Source of the DNA: Panacagrimonas sp.
GTDB taxonomy: Bacteria > Pseudomonadota > Gammaproteobacteria > Nevskiales > Nevskiaceae
NCBI GenBank assembly: GCA_021773655.1
Contig: JAJFJX010000085.1
Span: 1 to 6,152 of the forward strand
DNA length: 6,152 nucleotides
Reading direction: 5' to 3'
The position numbers and the translations under genes are program-made. Below the pieces are notes generated by a model that did no database searches, was not told the origin of the DNA, and was given only the letters and a program-made list of their open reading frames with translations. This document shows, piece after piece, positions 1-5,526 of the stretch. Positions within the stretch are counted from its first letter, which is position 1. Each line of letters starts with the position of its first letter.

Positions 1-3000
1 CGGCGCCGGCGTCGGCGCCGCGACCAGTGCGGCTGCCAGCGGACGGCCGGTGATCCAGATCAGGTCCAGGCGCTCGCGGATGCGTTCCATCAGGCGTGCC
101 ACGTTGACCGGCTTGACCAGGAAATCCGCCTCCGTGATGTCCACGCTGTGTGCCTGGCCCGCGTCGAAGATGTCGGCCGAGATCACCACCACCGGCAGGT
201 GCGCGGTGACCTGCGTGCGCATCAGACGCGCGGTCTCCCAGCCGTTGATGCCGGGCATGCCGATGTCCAGCAGCACCAGGTCCGGCGGCGCGGCGGCCAC
301 CAAACGCAGCGCCTCGACCCCCGACGAAGCCTGTTGCACCTCGAAGCCGATCGGTTGCAGCACGCTGGCCAGAAATTCGCGGTCCACCGCGGTGTCGTCC
401 ACCAGCAGGAGACGGCGGCACGGGCCGGCGTAACCGCTGATGTCCAGCGGCGGCGGTTCGCTGCGCGGCCGCGGGTTGCGCACCTCGGGCAGGAACAGGC
501 GTACCTCGAACAGGCTGCCGACCCCGACCTGGCTGCTGGCCCTGAGCTCGCCCCCCATCAGGTTGGTCAGCATGCGGGCGATGGACAGGCCCAGACCGGT
601 GCCCACCTGAGATGTGGTGGCAGCGCTGGGACCACGCTCGAACGGCAGGAAGATGCGTTCCAGATCCTCGGCGGCGATGCCTTGTCCACTGTCGCGCACC
701 GAGAAATCCACCATGTCGCGGCGCGCGTGGATATCGAAATTCACTTCGCCGCGCGCCGTGAACTTGACCGCATTGCCGAGAATGTTGATCAGGATCTGCC
801 CGAGCCGCTTCTTGTCGGCCCGTACCACCGCCGGCAACCGCCCGCGGACCTCGTGCCGGAACGCCACGCCCCGGGTCTGCGCCTGCAAACGGAACATGCT
901 CACGAGCTGATCGACGAACTCGGGCAGGCGCAGCTCTTCGGTCTCCAGCGCCAGCTTGCCGCTTTCGATCTTGGCCAGATCCTGCAGGCCGTCGACCAGC
1001 GAGGCCAGGTGATCGCCACTGCGGCGGATCACCGCCAGCGCCTCGCGCCGGTGCGGCGGAATCGCGGGATCGTGTTCCAGCACCTGGGCGTAACCGAGAA
1101 TGCTGTTGAGCGGGGTGCGCAGCTCGTGGCTGATGCCATTGACGTAACGGCTCTTGGCCTGGTTGGCGCGCTCGGCAATCTGCTTGGCGGTCTGCAGGTC
1201 GGCGTCGGTCTTCTGGTGCGCCTCGATCTCGCGCATCAGCAACTCGGTCTGACGGTCGGTTTCCTGCTGTGCCACGCGACGACTCTCGGCGGTCAGCACC
1301 ACCCACCAACCACCTACGCCGCACCCGAGCATCAGCACCGCATAAAGCGTCAGAAAACTGGATTGCAGCGCCGGTATCGGCGCGGGTGCATACGCCACCT
1401 GGTAGGCGTAGATGGCCCCCAGCACCAGGCCCAGCAGCACCGCGGCGCCGGTGAACAGCAGCAGAAACTGCCCCACGCGCGTCTGCAGCTGCGTGGACGC
1501 TGCGGCCGGCAGCAGGCGTCGCGCCAGCACTGCAAACTGGTCCACGAAGCCGGCACCGGGCTTGCAGCGGTCATGACAGCGCACGTCCAGCGAACAGCAC
1601 AGCGAGCAGATCGGGCCGCGATAGGCCGGGCACATCGCCATGTCCTCCGGCTCGTAGCGCTTCTCGCAGATGCAGCAGCGCTGCGCCTTGCGCGCCGTCA
1701 ACAGTGTCGCGTCGGGCTGTCGCGCAATGTAGTAGCGACCGCCGGTGGCCCAGGCGATCAGCGGCGCGCAGACGAAAGCGGTGACCAGCGCGATGAAGGC
1801 CGAAAACGCCTGCGCGCAGGCTCCGAACATGCCGGCATAGGCGGACACCGAGATCAGCGAGGCGATCAGCATGCTGCCGACGCCGACCGGGTTGATGTCG
1901 TACAGGTGCGCGCGCTTGAACTCGATGCCCTTGGGCGACAGGCCCAGCGGCTTGTTGATCACCAGGTCCGCCACCAGCGCGCCGACCCAGGCGATGGCGA
2001 TGTTGGAATACAACCCCAGCACCTTCTGCAGAGCGGCGAACACCCCGAGCTGCATCAACAGCAGCGCGATCCCGACGTTGAACACCACCCACACCACGCG
2101 GCCGGGATGACTGTGCGTGACTCTGGCGAAGAAGTTGGACCATGCCAGCGAGCCGGCGTAGGCGTTGGTGACGTTGATCTTGAGCTGGCTGAGCACCACC
2201 AGCACCGTCATTGCGATCAGCGCCAGTTGCGGCGAATCGAACACGTAGCCGAAGGCATGCAGATACATGGTGGCCGGCTCCAGCGCGTGCTGTGCCGGCA
2301 CCAGGTGTTTCATCGCCACGAACGCCAGCAGTGCGCCGCCCAGCATGCGCAGCGCGCCGAAGCCGATCCATCCGGGTCCGGCGATCAGCAGGCTGGCGGT
2401 CCAGCTCACCCGATTGGCGCGGGTCTTCTCCGGCAGAAAGCGCAGGAAATCGATCTGCTCGCCCACCTGCAGGACCATCGCCAGCACCAGGCTGGCGGCA
2501 GCACCGAACATCAGCAGGTCGAAGCCCGCGCTGCCCTGGCCGACGAAGTCCGTGAGCTCGCGCACGCTCTGCGGCGACTTCAGCAACACGAACACATACG
2601 GTGCCGCCAGCAGGATCAGCCACAGCGGCTGGGTCCAGGCCTGGAAGCGGTTGATCAGGGTGATGCCGTGCGTCACCAGCGGAATCACCACCAGCGCGCT
2701 GACCAGGTAGGCCACGGTGAGCGGCATGTCGAAGCACAGCCGCAGCGCGATCGCCATGATGGTGGCTTCGAGCGCAAAGAAGATGAAGGTAAAGCTTGCG
2801 TAGATCAGCGAGGTGATGGTCGAGCCGATGTAGCCGAAGCCGGCGCCGCGCGTGAGCAGGTCCATGTCCAGCGCGTACTTGGCGCCGTACCAGGAGATCG
2901 GCAGGCTGACCAGGAAGATCACCACCGAGCCGAACACGATAGCCCAGAACGCGTTGGTGAAACCGTAGGACAGCAGAATCGATGCGCCCACCGCCTCCAG

Positions 3001-3210
3001 CAGCAGAAAGGCGATGGAGCCGAACGCCGTGTTGGCCACGCGCAGCGGCGACCACTTGCGAAAGCTGCGCGCGGTGTAGCGCAGCGCGTAGTCCTCGATC
3101 GACTCGTTGGCCACCCAGGTGTTGTAGTCGCGACGCAGCTTGACGATCCGCTGGATCGGCGGTCCGTCGTGCGTGCTGCCCTGCGTGGTCGGGGATGAAG
3201 CGATCATCAT
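1..3210 (-). CDS. NCS1 transporter-hybrid sensor histidine kinase/response regulator fusion (partial, 3' end outside window)
   Basis: Reading the minus strand from ATG at 3210-3208 gives 1070 uninterrupted codons to the window edge; the C-terminus is missing. Residues about 20-495 are a polytopic membrane domain resembling NCS1 purine/cytosine permeases (SIEDYALRYTARSFRKW near the N-terminus, then LLTRGAGFGYIGSTITSLIY). Residues 512-549 hold nine cysteines (CCIC, C527, CSLCC, C545, C549). Two more membrane segments follow at about 582-603 and 618-640, then a charged helical linker. The kinase has an H-box SHELRTPLNS (His695), N-box NILGNAVKFT, G1 box DSGQGI (840-845) and G2 box GTGLGLS. A receiver domain follows at about 933-1050 with Asp938/Asp939, phospho-acceptor Asp982 (LLDIGMPG), Ser1011 and Lys1033. 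It should sit in the inner membrane and couple solute binding or transport to phosphorylation. CbrA/CrbS kinases have a similar plan with an SLC5 transporter instead. The ligand is unknown; nucleobase, allantoin or urea-related compounds are guesses. A second ATG lies at 3207, and an upstream in-frame GTG at 3252 is possible. No clear ribosome binding site separates these starts. Confidence 0.93.
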   Translation of the reverse strand, partial: MMIASSPTTQGSTHDGPPIQRIVKLRRDYNTWVANESIEDYALRYTARSFRKWSPLRVANTAFGSIAFLLLEAVGASILLSYGFTNAFWAIVFGSVVIFLVSLPISWYGAKYALDMDLLTRGAGFGYIGSTITSLIYASFTFIFFALEATIMAIALRLCFDMPLTVAYLVSALVVIPLVTHGITLINRFQAWTQPLWLILLAAPYVFVLLKSPQSVRELTDFVGQGSAGFDLLMFGAAASLVLAMVLQVGEQIDFLRFLPEKTRANRVSWTASLLIAGPGWIGFGALRMLGGALLAFVAMKHLVPAQHALEPATMYLHAFGYVFDSPQLALIAMTVLVVLSQLKINVTNAYAGSLAWSNFFARVTHSHPGRVVWVVFNVGIALLLMQLGVFAALQKVLGLYSNIAIAWVGALVADLVINKPLGLSPKGIEFKRAHLYDINPVGVGSMLIASLISVSAYAGMFGACAQAFSAFIALVTAFVCAPLIAWATGGRYYIARQPDATLLTARKAQRCCICEKRYEPEDMAMCPAYRGPICSLCCSLDVRCHDRCKPGAGFVDQFAVLARRLLPAAASTQLQTRVGQFLLLFTGAAVLLGLVLGAIYAYQVAYAPAPIPALQSSFLTLYAVLMLGCGVGGWWVVLTAESRRVAQQETDRQTELLMREIEAHQKTDADLQTAKQIAERANQAKSRYVNGISHELRTPLNSILGYAQVLEHDPAIPPHRREALAVIRRSGDHLASLVDGLQDLAKIESGKLALETEELRLPEFVDQLVSMFRLQAQTRGVAFRHEVRGRLPAVVRADKKRLGQILINILGNAVKFTARGEVNFDIHARRDMVDFSVRDSGQGIAAEDLERIFLPFERGPSAATTSQVGTGLGLSIARMLTNLMGGELRASSQVGVGSLFEVRLFLPEVRNPRPRSEPPPLDISGYAGPCRRLLLVDDTAVDREFLASVLQPIGFEVQQASSGVEALRLVAAAPPDLVLLDIGMPGINGWETARLMRTQVTAHLPVVVISADIFDAGQAHSVDITEADFLVKPVNVARLMERIRERLDLIWITGRPLAAALVAAPTPAP
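1561..1677 (-). other. cysteine-rich linker motif inside the transporter-kinase (probable metal-binding knuckle)
   Basis: This segment joins the end of the transporter domain to the second membrane block of the kinase. It contains Cys512, 513, 515, 527, 535, 538, 539, 545 and 549, plus His546, in 38 residues. The spacing CxC, C-x7-CxxCC, C-x3-C resembles a zinc ribbon or treble-clef binding one or two metal ions. I recall similar ICSLCC-type stretches in other NCS1-linked kinases, so it is probably conserved, but I cannot verify this here. A structural zinc site or a redox/metal sensor are both possible. Confidence 0.7.
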
Positions 3211-3293
3211 GCGGCGCGAGTTCAATTGCAGGGCCTGGCGCCCCTCCGTCACTGGCTCGGAGCAATAAGCGGGCCGTTGGCATCGCGGCCGGC

Positions 3294-3309
3294 TACGTCA
3301 ATTGACGTA
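3294..3309. promoter_or_regulatory. perfect 16-bp palindrome, candidate operator
   Basis: TACGTCAATTGACGTA is its own reverse complement over all 16 bases and sits in the divergent intergenic region as an AT-richer patch in GC-rich surroundings. It lies about 85 bases upstream of the kinase start, and its centre is about 85 bases upstream of the start site predicted from the sigma-54-like promoter. Such symmetry is typical of a site for a dimeric regulator and could serve either direction. It does not match the NtrC pattern I know. The regulator is unknown. Confidence 0.55.
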
Positions 3310-3361
3310 TGAACAGCCGGGCACAGGGCTCCCACAGTCTCGGTTCGCGGCAGCGCTGGCG

Positions 3362-3377
3362 TGGCGCAGTCCTTGCG
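3362..3377 (+). promoter_or_regulatory. candidate sigma-54 (RpoN) promoter of the urease operon
   Basis: TGGCGCAGTCCTTGCG matches the -24/-12 pattern TGGCAC-N5-TTGC well. The invariant GG (3363-3364) and GC (3375-3376) have the required 12-base offset, and the TTGC block is intact. The mismatches are in the less conserved positions. Transcription would begin near 3388, about 87 bases before the first sizeable gene. No convincing sigma-70 promoter was seen on this strand. Sigma-54 dependence would fit nitrogen control of urease, but is inferred from pattern only. Confidence 0.5.
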
Positions 3378-3388
3378 GTACGCTGGGC

Positions 3389-3413
3389 ATCGGACATTCA
3401 GAATCGGACATTC
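3389..3413 (+). repeat. 11-bp direct repeat with 14-bp period in the urease leader
   Basis: ATCGGACATTC occurs at 3389-3399 and again at 3403-3413. It lies just downstream of the predicted start site and immediately before the 15-bp tandem repeats. It could be a protein or RNA target site, or only slippage-derived sequence. Confidence 0.6.
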
Positions 3414-3415
3414 CA

Positions 3416-3475
3416 ATGAGGAACAGCCCCATGAGGGATAGCGCAAAGAGGAACAGCGCAAAGAGGAACAGCGCG
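3416..3475 (+). repeat. four 15-bp tandem repeats carrying Shine-Dalgarno-like sequence
   Basis: The units are ATGAGGAACAGCCCC, ATGAGGGATAGCGCA, AAGAGGAACAGCGCA and AAGAGGAACAGCGCG. The last two are nearly identical, and the first two are more diverged. Each unit contains a purine-rich AGAGGA/TGAGGA core, so each can act as a ribosome binding site for an ATG or GTG about 8 bases later. The unit length is a multiple of three, so copy-number changes would keep the small leader frame open. Confidence 0.85.
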
Positions 3476-3478
3476 TGA
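3431..3478 (+). CDS. possible leader peptide encoded by the tandem repeats
   Basis: An ATG at 3431 opens a 15-codon frame reading MRDSAKRNSAKRNSA, ending in TGA at 3476-3478. It is preceded by TGAGGA at 3417-3422 with 8-base spacing. An earlier in-frame ATG at 3416 would give 20 codons but has no good ribosome binding site. The stop overlaps the GTG start of the next gene as GTGA, an arrangement typical of translational coupling. The peptide is basic and repetitive. It may simply be a by-product of the repeats, so confidence is low. Confidence 0.3.
   Translation: MRDSAKRNSAKRNSA
3462..3467 (+). promoter_or_regulatory. ribosome binding site deciding the GTG start at 3475
   Basis: AGAGGA ends seven bases before GTG at 3475. 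It lies in the fourth tandem repeat unit. It supports the GTG as the real start, since an in-frame stop (TAG, 3439-3441) lies a short way upstream and no ATG occurs before residue 22. Confidence 0.65.
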
Positions 3479-3738
3479 ACCGGCCATTGCGATGGGCCAG
3501 CGCCATCCGCGCCAGTGTGGTCGGGCCGCTGCTGCTGATGGGCAGCGCCGCCCAGGCCCACCCCGGCCACGATCACGACCAATTCATGTCCGTGCTGCTG
3601 CACCACGCGCTGGGCGCCTACGGCCTGGTGGTCCTGCTGGCGGTGGTGGCCATCGCAGGGGCCAGCCTGTGGGCACCCAAGCGCCGGCCGCCGACCGCGC
3701 AGCCCAGGTCAATCCGCGGGCGCCGACCTCGCCACTGA
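3475..3738 (+). CDS. small His-containing exported/membrane protein upstream of ureD (hypothetical, 87 aa)
   Basis: This gene starts at GTG with a good ribosome binding site. Residues 1-28 look like a Sec signal peptide: basic start, hydrophobic VVGPLLLMG, and cleavage after AAQA. The mature protein would begin HPGHDHDQF and carries further histidines at 43-44 (LLHHALG). A single hydrophobic helix follows at about 47-67 (YGLVVLLAVVAIAGASLW), then a basic tail rich in Arg and Pro. That suggests an inner-membrane protein with a short periplasmic His-rich end and a cytoplasmic basic tail. The HPGH start recalls HupE/UreJ nickel-related membrane proteins, but it is far too short for one and I do not assign it to that family. 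Its stop TGA overlaps the ATG of ureD by one base (TGATG), so the two are probably co-translated. A nickel or urease role is inferred from context only. Confidence 0.72.
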   Translation: MNRPLRWASAIRASVVGPLLLMGSAAQAHPGHDHDQFMSVLLHHALGAYGLVVLLAVVAIAGASLWAPKRRPPTAQPRSIRGRRPRH

Positions 3739-4625
3739 TGTTCGACGGCCGGCCGCCAGTGGCATCGAGCTGCCCGCAGGCTCCGGCCGGGACGTCCGCG
3801 GGCACCCCCGGCTGGCACGCGGAGCTGACACTGAAGTTCGAGCGGCGCGGGTCGTGCACCGTTCTGGCGCACATGCACCATCGAGGGCCACTGCGGGTGC
3901 AGAAGGTGCTATACCCGGAGACCCGGGCGCGCGCCGAGGTGCTGCTGCTGCATCCGCCCTCGGGCATCGCCGGTGGCGATCACCTGGACTTCGATATCGA
4001 CCTCGGCGAGCAGTCGCAGCTTCGCATCACCACGCCGGGCGCCGCCCGGTGGTATCGATCCAGTGGCGCCCCGGCTTCGCAGACGCAGCGCCTGCGGGTT
4101 GCTGATGGCGCGGTGCTGGAGTGGCTGCCGCAGGAGGCCATCGTCCATGACGGTGCGCGCATCCAGGCCCGCACCAGACTGGCCTGCACCCGCCGCGCCC
4201 GAATCTGCGGCTGGGACTTGTGGATGCTCGGACGCAAGGCCTCCGGCGAGGATTTCCGCACCGGGCACCTGCACCAGCTCACCGAGTTGCGGCGTGACGG
4301 CCACCTGCTGTGGGTGGAACGTTCGCGGCTGGATGCCAGCGATGCGCTGCGCGCTTCACCCCTGGGATGGAACGCTGCGCGTGCGCTGGGCAGCCTGTGG
4401 GCGATCGGACTGCCGGCCGACGACAGCCTGCTGCAGGCCTGCCGCGAGGTCGAAGAACCCGGCGTGGCACTGGGCATCACCCGCTTCGAACACGGACTGT
4501 GGCTGGCACGGGCACTGAGCGAGTCGGTGGAACGTGCACGGCAGGCACTGACCCGCATCTGGCTGCTGCTGCGCCCCGCGCTGTGCGGCGCCAGCGCCGA
4601 TCTGCCGCGCATCTGGGCGACCTGA
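3738..4625 (+). CDS. ureD: urease accessory protein UreD
   Basis: The 295-residue product has the expected UreD length. It shows the family's characteristic blocks: GWHAELTLKFERRG, the segment GPLRVQKVLYPE, HPPSGIAGGDHL, ITTPGAARWYRS and LEWLPQEAIVHDGA. UreD works in the cytoplasm as a scaffold that binds apo-urease and, with UreF and UreG, delivers nickel to the active site. I chose ATG 3738 because it overlaps the preceding stop (TGATG) and leaves a normal amino-terminal extension of about 28 residues before the conserved core. The frame is open upstream as far as 3492, but that part overlaps the small membrane protein and does not resemble UreD. No separate ribosome binding site is visible, so translation is likely coupled. 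ureA follows after 15 bases. Confidence 0.95.
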   Translation: MFDGRPPVASSCPQAPAGTSAGTPGWHAELTLKFERRGSCTVLAHMHHRGPLRVQKVLYPETRARAEVLLLHPPSGIAGGDHLDFDIDLGEQSQLRITTPGAARWYRSSGAPASQTQRLRVADGAVLEWLPQEAIVHDGARIQARTRLACTRRARICGWDLWMLGRKASGEDFRTGHLHQLTELRRDGHLLWVERSRLDASDALRASPLGWNAARALGSLWAIGLPADDSLLQACREVEEPGVALGITRFEHGLWLARALSESVERARQALTRIWLLLRPALCGASADLPRIWAT

Positions 4626-4640
4626 GGACCTGGAGATTCG

Positions 4641-4943
4641 ATGGAACTGACGCCCAGAGAAAAGGACAAGCTGCTGATCTTCACTGCCGGCCTGCTGGCC
4701 GAACGGCGCAAGGCGCGCGGTCTGAGGCTCAACTACCCGGAATCGGTCGCCTACATCAGCGCCGCGATCATGGAAGGTGCCCGCGATGGCAGAACCGTGG
4801 CCGAGTTGATGAGCAGCGGTCGCAACCTGCTGACGCGTGCCGATGTCATGGACGGCGTACCAGAGATGATTCCGGACATCCAGGTCGAGGCGACGTTTCC
4901 GGACGGCACCAAGCTGGTCACGGTTCACGACCCCATCGTCTGA
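4641..4943 (+). CDS. ureA: urease gamma subunit UreA
   Basis: This is a complete 100-residue protein, the standard length of a separate proteobacterial gamma subunit. It begins MELTPREKDKLLIFTAGLLA and includes RKARGLRLNYPESVAYIS, EGARDGRTVAELM and the ending IPDIQVEATFPDGTKLVTVHDPI, all diagnostic. It assembles with UreB and UreC into the (alpha-beta-gamma)3 enzyme. A GGAG at 4632-4635 lies five bases before ATG and supports the start. The gene is 15 bases after ureD. It is separated from ureB by a 154-base gap containing a palindromic repeat pair, which is longer than the gap usually seen between these two genes. Confidence 0.98.
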   Translation: MELTPREKDKLLIFTAGLLAERRKARGLRLNYPESVAYISAAIMEGARDGRTVAELMSSGRNLLTRADVMDGVPEMIPDIQVEATFPDGTKLVTVHDPIV

Positions 4944-4970
4944 GTCCCATGCGCGCACCAGTCATCACAC

Positions 4971-5066
4971 CGTCATTCCCGCACAGGCGGGAATCCAGTC
5001 CATCAGCCCGCGAGCACCGTGGGTTCTGCAACCGGCAACTGGATTCCCGCTTTCGCGGGAATGACG
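4971..5066. repeat. inverted pair of REP-like palindromes between ureA and ureB
   Basis: The arms at 4971-4999 and 5038-5066 are inverted copies of a 29-base unit starting CGTCATTCCCGC and ending GCGGGAATCCAGT. They differ only in the four central bases. Each arm is itself a hairpin with an 8-bp stem (ATTCCCGC/GCGGGAAT) and a 4-base loop. The 38-base spacer has no clear content. The unit resembles widespread proteobacterial intergenic repeats of the dRS3/REP type. In the mRNA it could fold into one long stem or two small hairpins, which might stabilise or attenuate the message between ureA and ureB. It fills most of the 4944-5097 gap. Confidence 0.9.
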
Positions 5067-5097
5067 AAGTGCCTGGTCAACCCTGCGTGGGCTCGAC

Positions 5098-5526
5098 ATG
5101 ATTCCCGGAGAACTGCTGGTCGAAAACGGCGAGCTCGAACTCAACGCCGGCCGCCCGACGCTGACCGTGGTCGTCGCCAATACCGGCGACCGGCCGATCC
5201 AGGTCGGCTCGCACTACCACTTCTTCGAAACCAACCCGGCACTGGACTTTGATCGCTCGGCTGCGCGCGGCTTCCGGCTCAACATCGCGGCCGGCACCGC
5301 AGTGCGCTTCGAGCCGGGGCAGGAACGCACGGTGGAGCTGGTCGCGCTCGCGGGGGATCGGGTGGTGTACGGATTCAATGCGCTGATCTCGGGGCCGCTG
5401 GACAAAAAAAGGAACTCTCGTAGCCCGGGTGAAACCCGGGGCGGTTCCTCGTCCAGAGATAAAAGCCCCGGGTTGCACCCGGGCTACGCCGCTACGCAGA
5501 AGTCCCGGCCGGGGAAGAAAAAGTGA
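5098..5526 (+). CDS. ureB: urease beta subunit UreB with repeat-derived C-terminal tail
   Basis: The first 102 residues are a full beta subunit: the invariant start MIPGE, then RPIQVGSHYHFFETNPALDF, GFRLNIAAGTAVRFEPGQ, TVELVALAGDRVVYGF and GPLD. The beta subunit supports the active-site flap region and trimer packing in urease. Family members usually end close to this GPL(D/E) point, at about 101-110 residues. Here the frame continues 40 more residues, reading SPGETRG and SPGLHPGYAA through a palindromic repeat, and ends in KKK. The tail is basic, low in complexity and unrelated to urease. The stop overlaps the ureC start (GTGA). No clear ribosome binding site precedes ATG 5098, so expression may rely on coupling or re-initiation. 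An A7 run at 5404-5410 marks the junction, so a frameshift or sequencing error there is an alternative explanation of the tail. Confidence 0.95.
   Translation: MIPGELLVENGELELNAGRPTLTVVVANTGDRPIQVGSHYHFFETNPALDFDRSAARGFRLNIAAGTAVRFEPGQERTVELVALAGDRVVYGFNALISGPLDKKRNSRSPGETRGGSSSRDKSPGLHPGYAATQKSRPGKKK
5419..5488. repeat. palindromic repeat inserted in the 3' end of ureB
   Basis: The arms at 5419-5442 and 5465-5488 are inverted copies matching at 23 of 24 bases (CGTAGCCCGGGTG... against its complement), separated by 22 bases. Each arm is also a small hairpin (CCCGGGT/ACCCGGG). The motif belongs to a common intergenic palindrome family and is normally found outside genes. Here it lies within the ureB reading frame, ending 35 bases before the ureC start. 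In mRNA it would form a very stable stem-loop. Confidence 0.92.
5511..5517 (+). promoter_or_regulatory. ribosome binding site of ureC
   Basis: GGGGAAG lies five bases before GTG at 5523, within the last codons of ureB and just downstream of the palindrome. It supports the GTG start, which also overlaps the ureB stop. Confidence 0.5.

Noticed and set aside
148..3198. Very long plus-strand open frame (1016 codons) opposite the transporter-kinase
   Set aside because: It is codon-for-codon antisense to the kinase gene, so the kinase's G/C-rich third positions keep it free of stops. The translation is Gln/His/Arg/Ala rich, without recognisable domains, and has no separate promoter or ribosome binding site.
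1571..3283. Second minus-strand open frame (570 codons) overlapping the transporter domain
   Set aside because: It is Arg/Ala/Gly-rich, shows no membrane pattern, and overlaps the NCS1 domain in another frame. The NCS1 reading has clear family motifs.
3249..3606. Minus-strand short open frames over the tandem repeats
   Set aside because: The repeated CSSLR-like peptide is the antisense of the 15-bp repeats; no start signals or known similarity support a gene.
3492..3737. Upstream extension of the ureD frame
   Set aside because: The frame is open but overlaps the small exported protein, is Pro/Arg-rich and does not resemble UreD. ATG 3738 fits gene coupling and family length.
4971..5066. CRISPR array
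   Set aside because: There are only two copies, in inverted rather than direct orientation.
5019..5252. Short plus-strand frame beginning MGSATGNWIPAFAGMTK
   Set aside because: WIPAFAGMTK is the usual spurious translation of the GTCATTCCCGC repeat family, and the rest overlaps ureB out of frame.
5419..5488. Palindrome as a rho-independent terminator after ureB
   Set aside because: There is no downstream T-run, ureC overlaps ureB and must be co-transcribed, and the sequence matches a repeat family.
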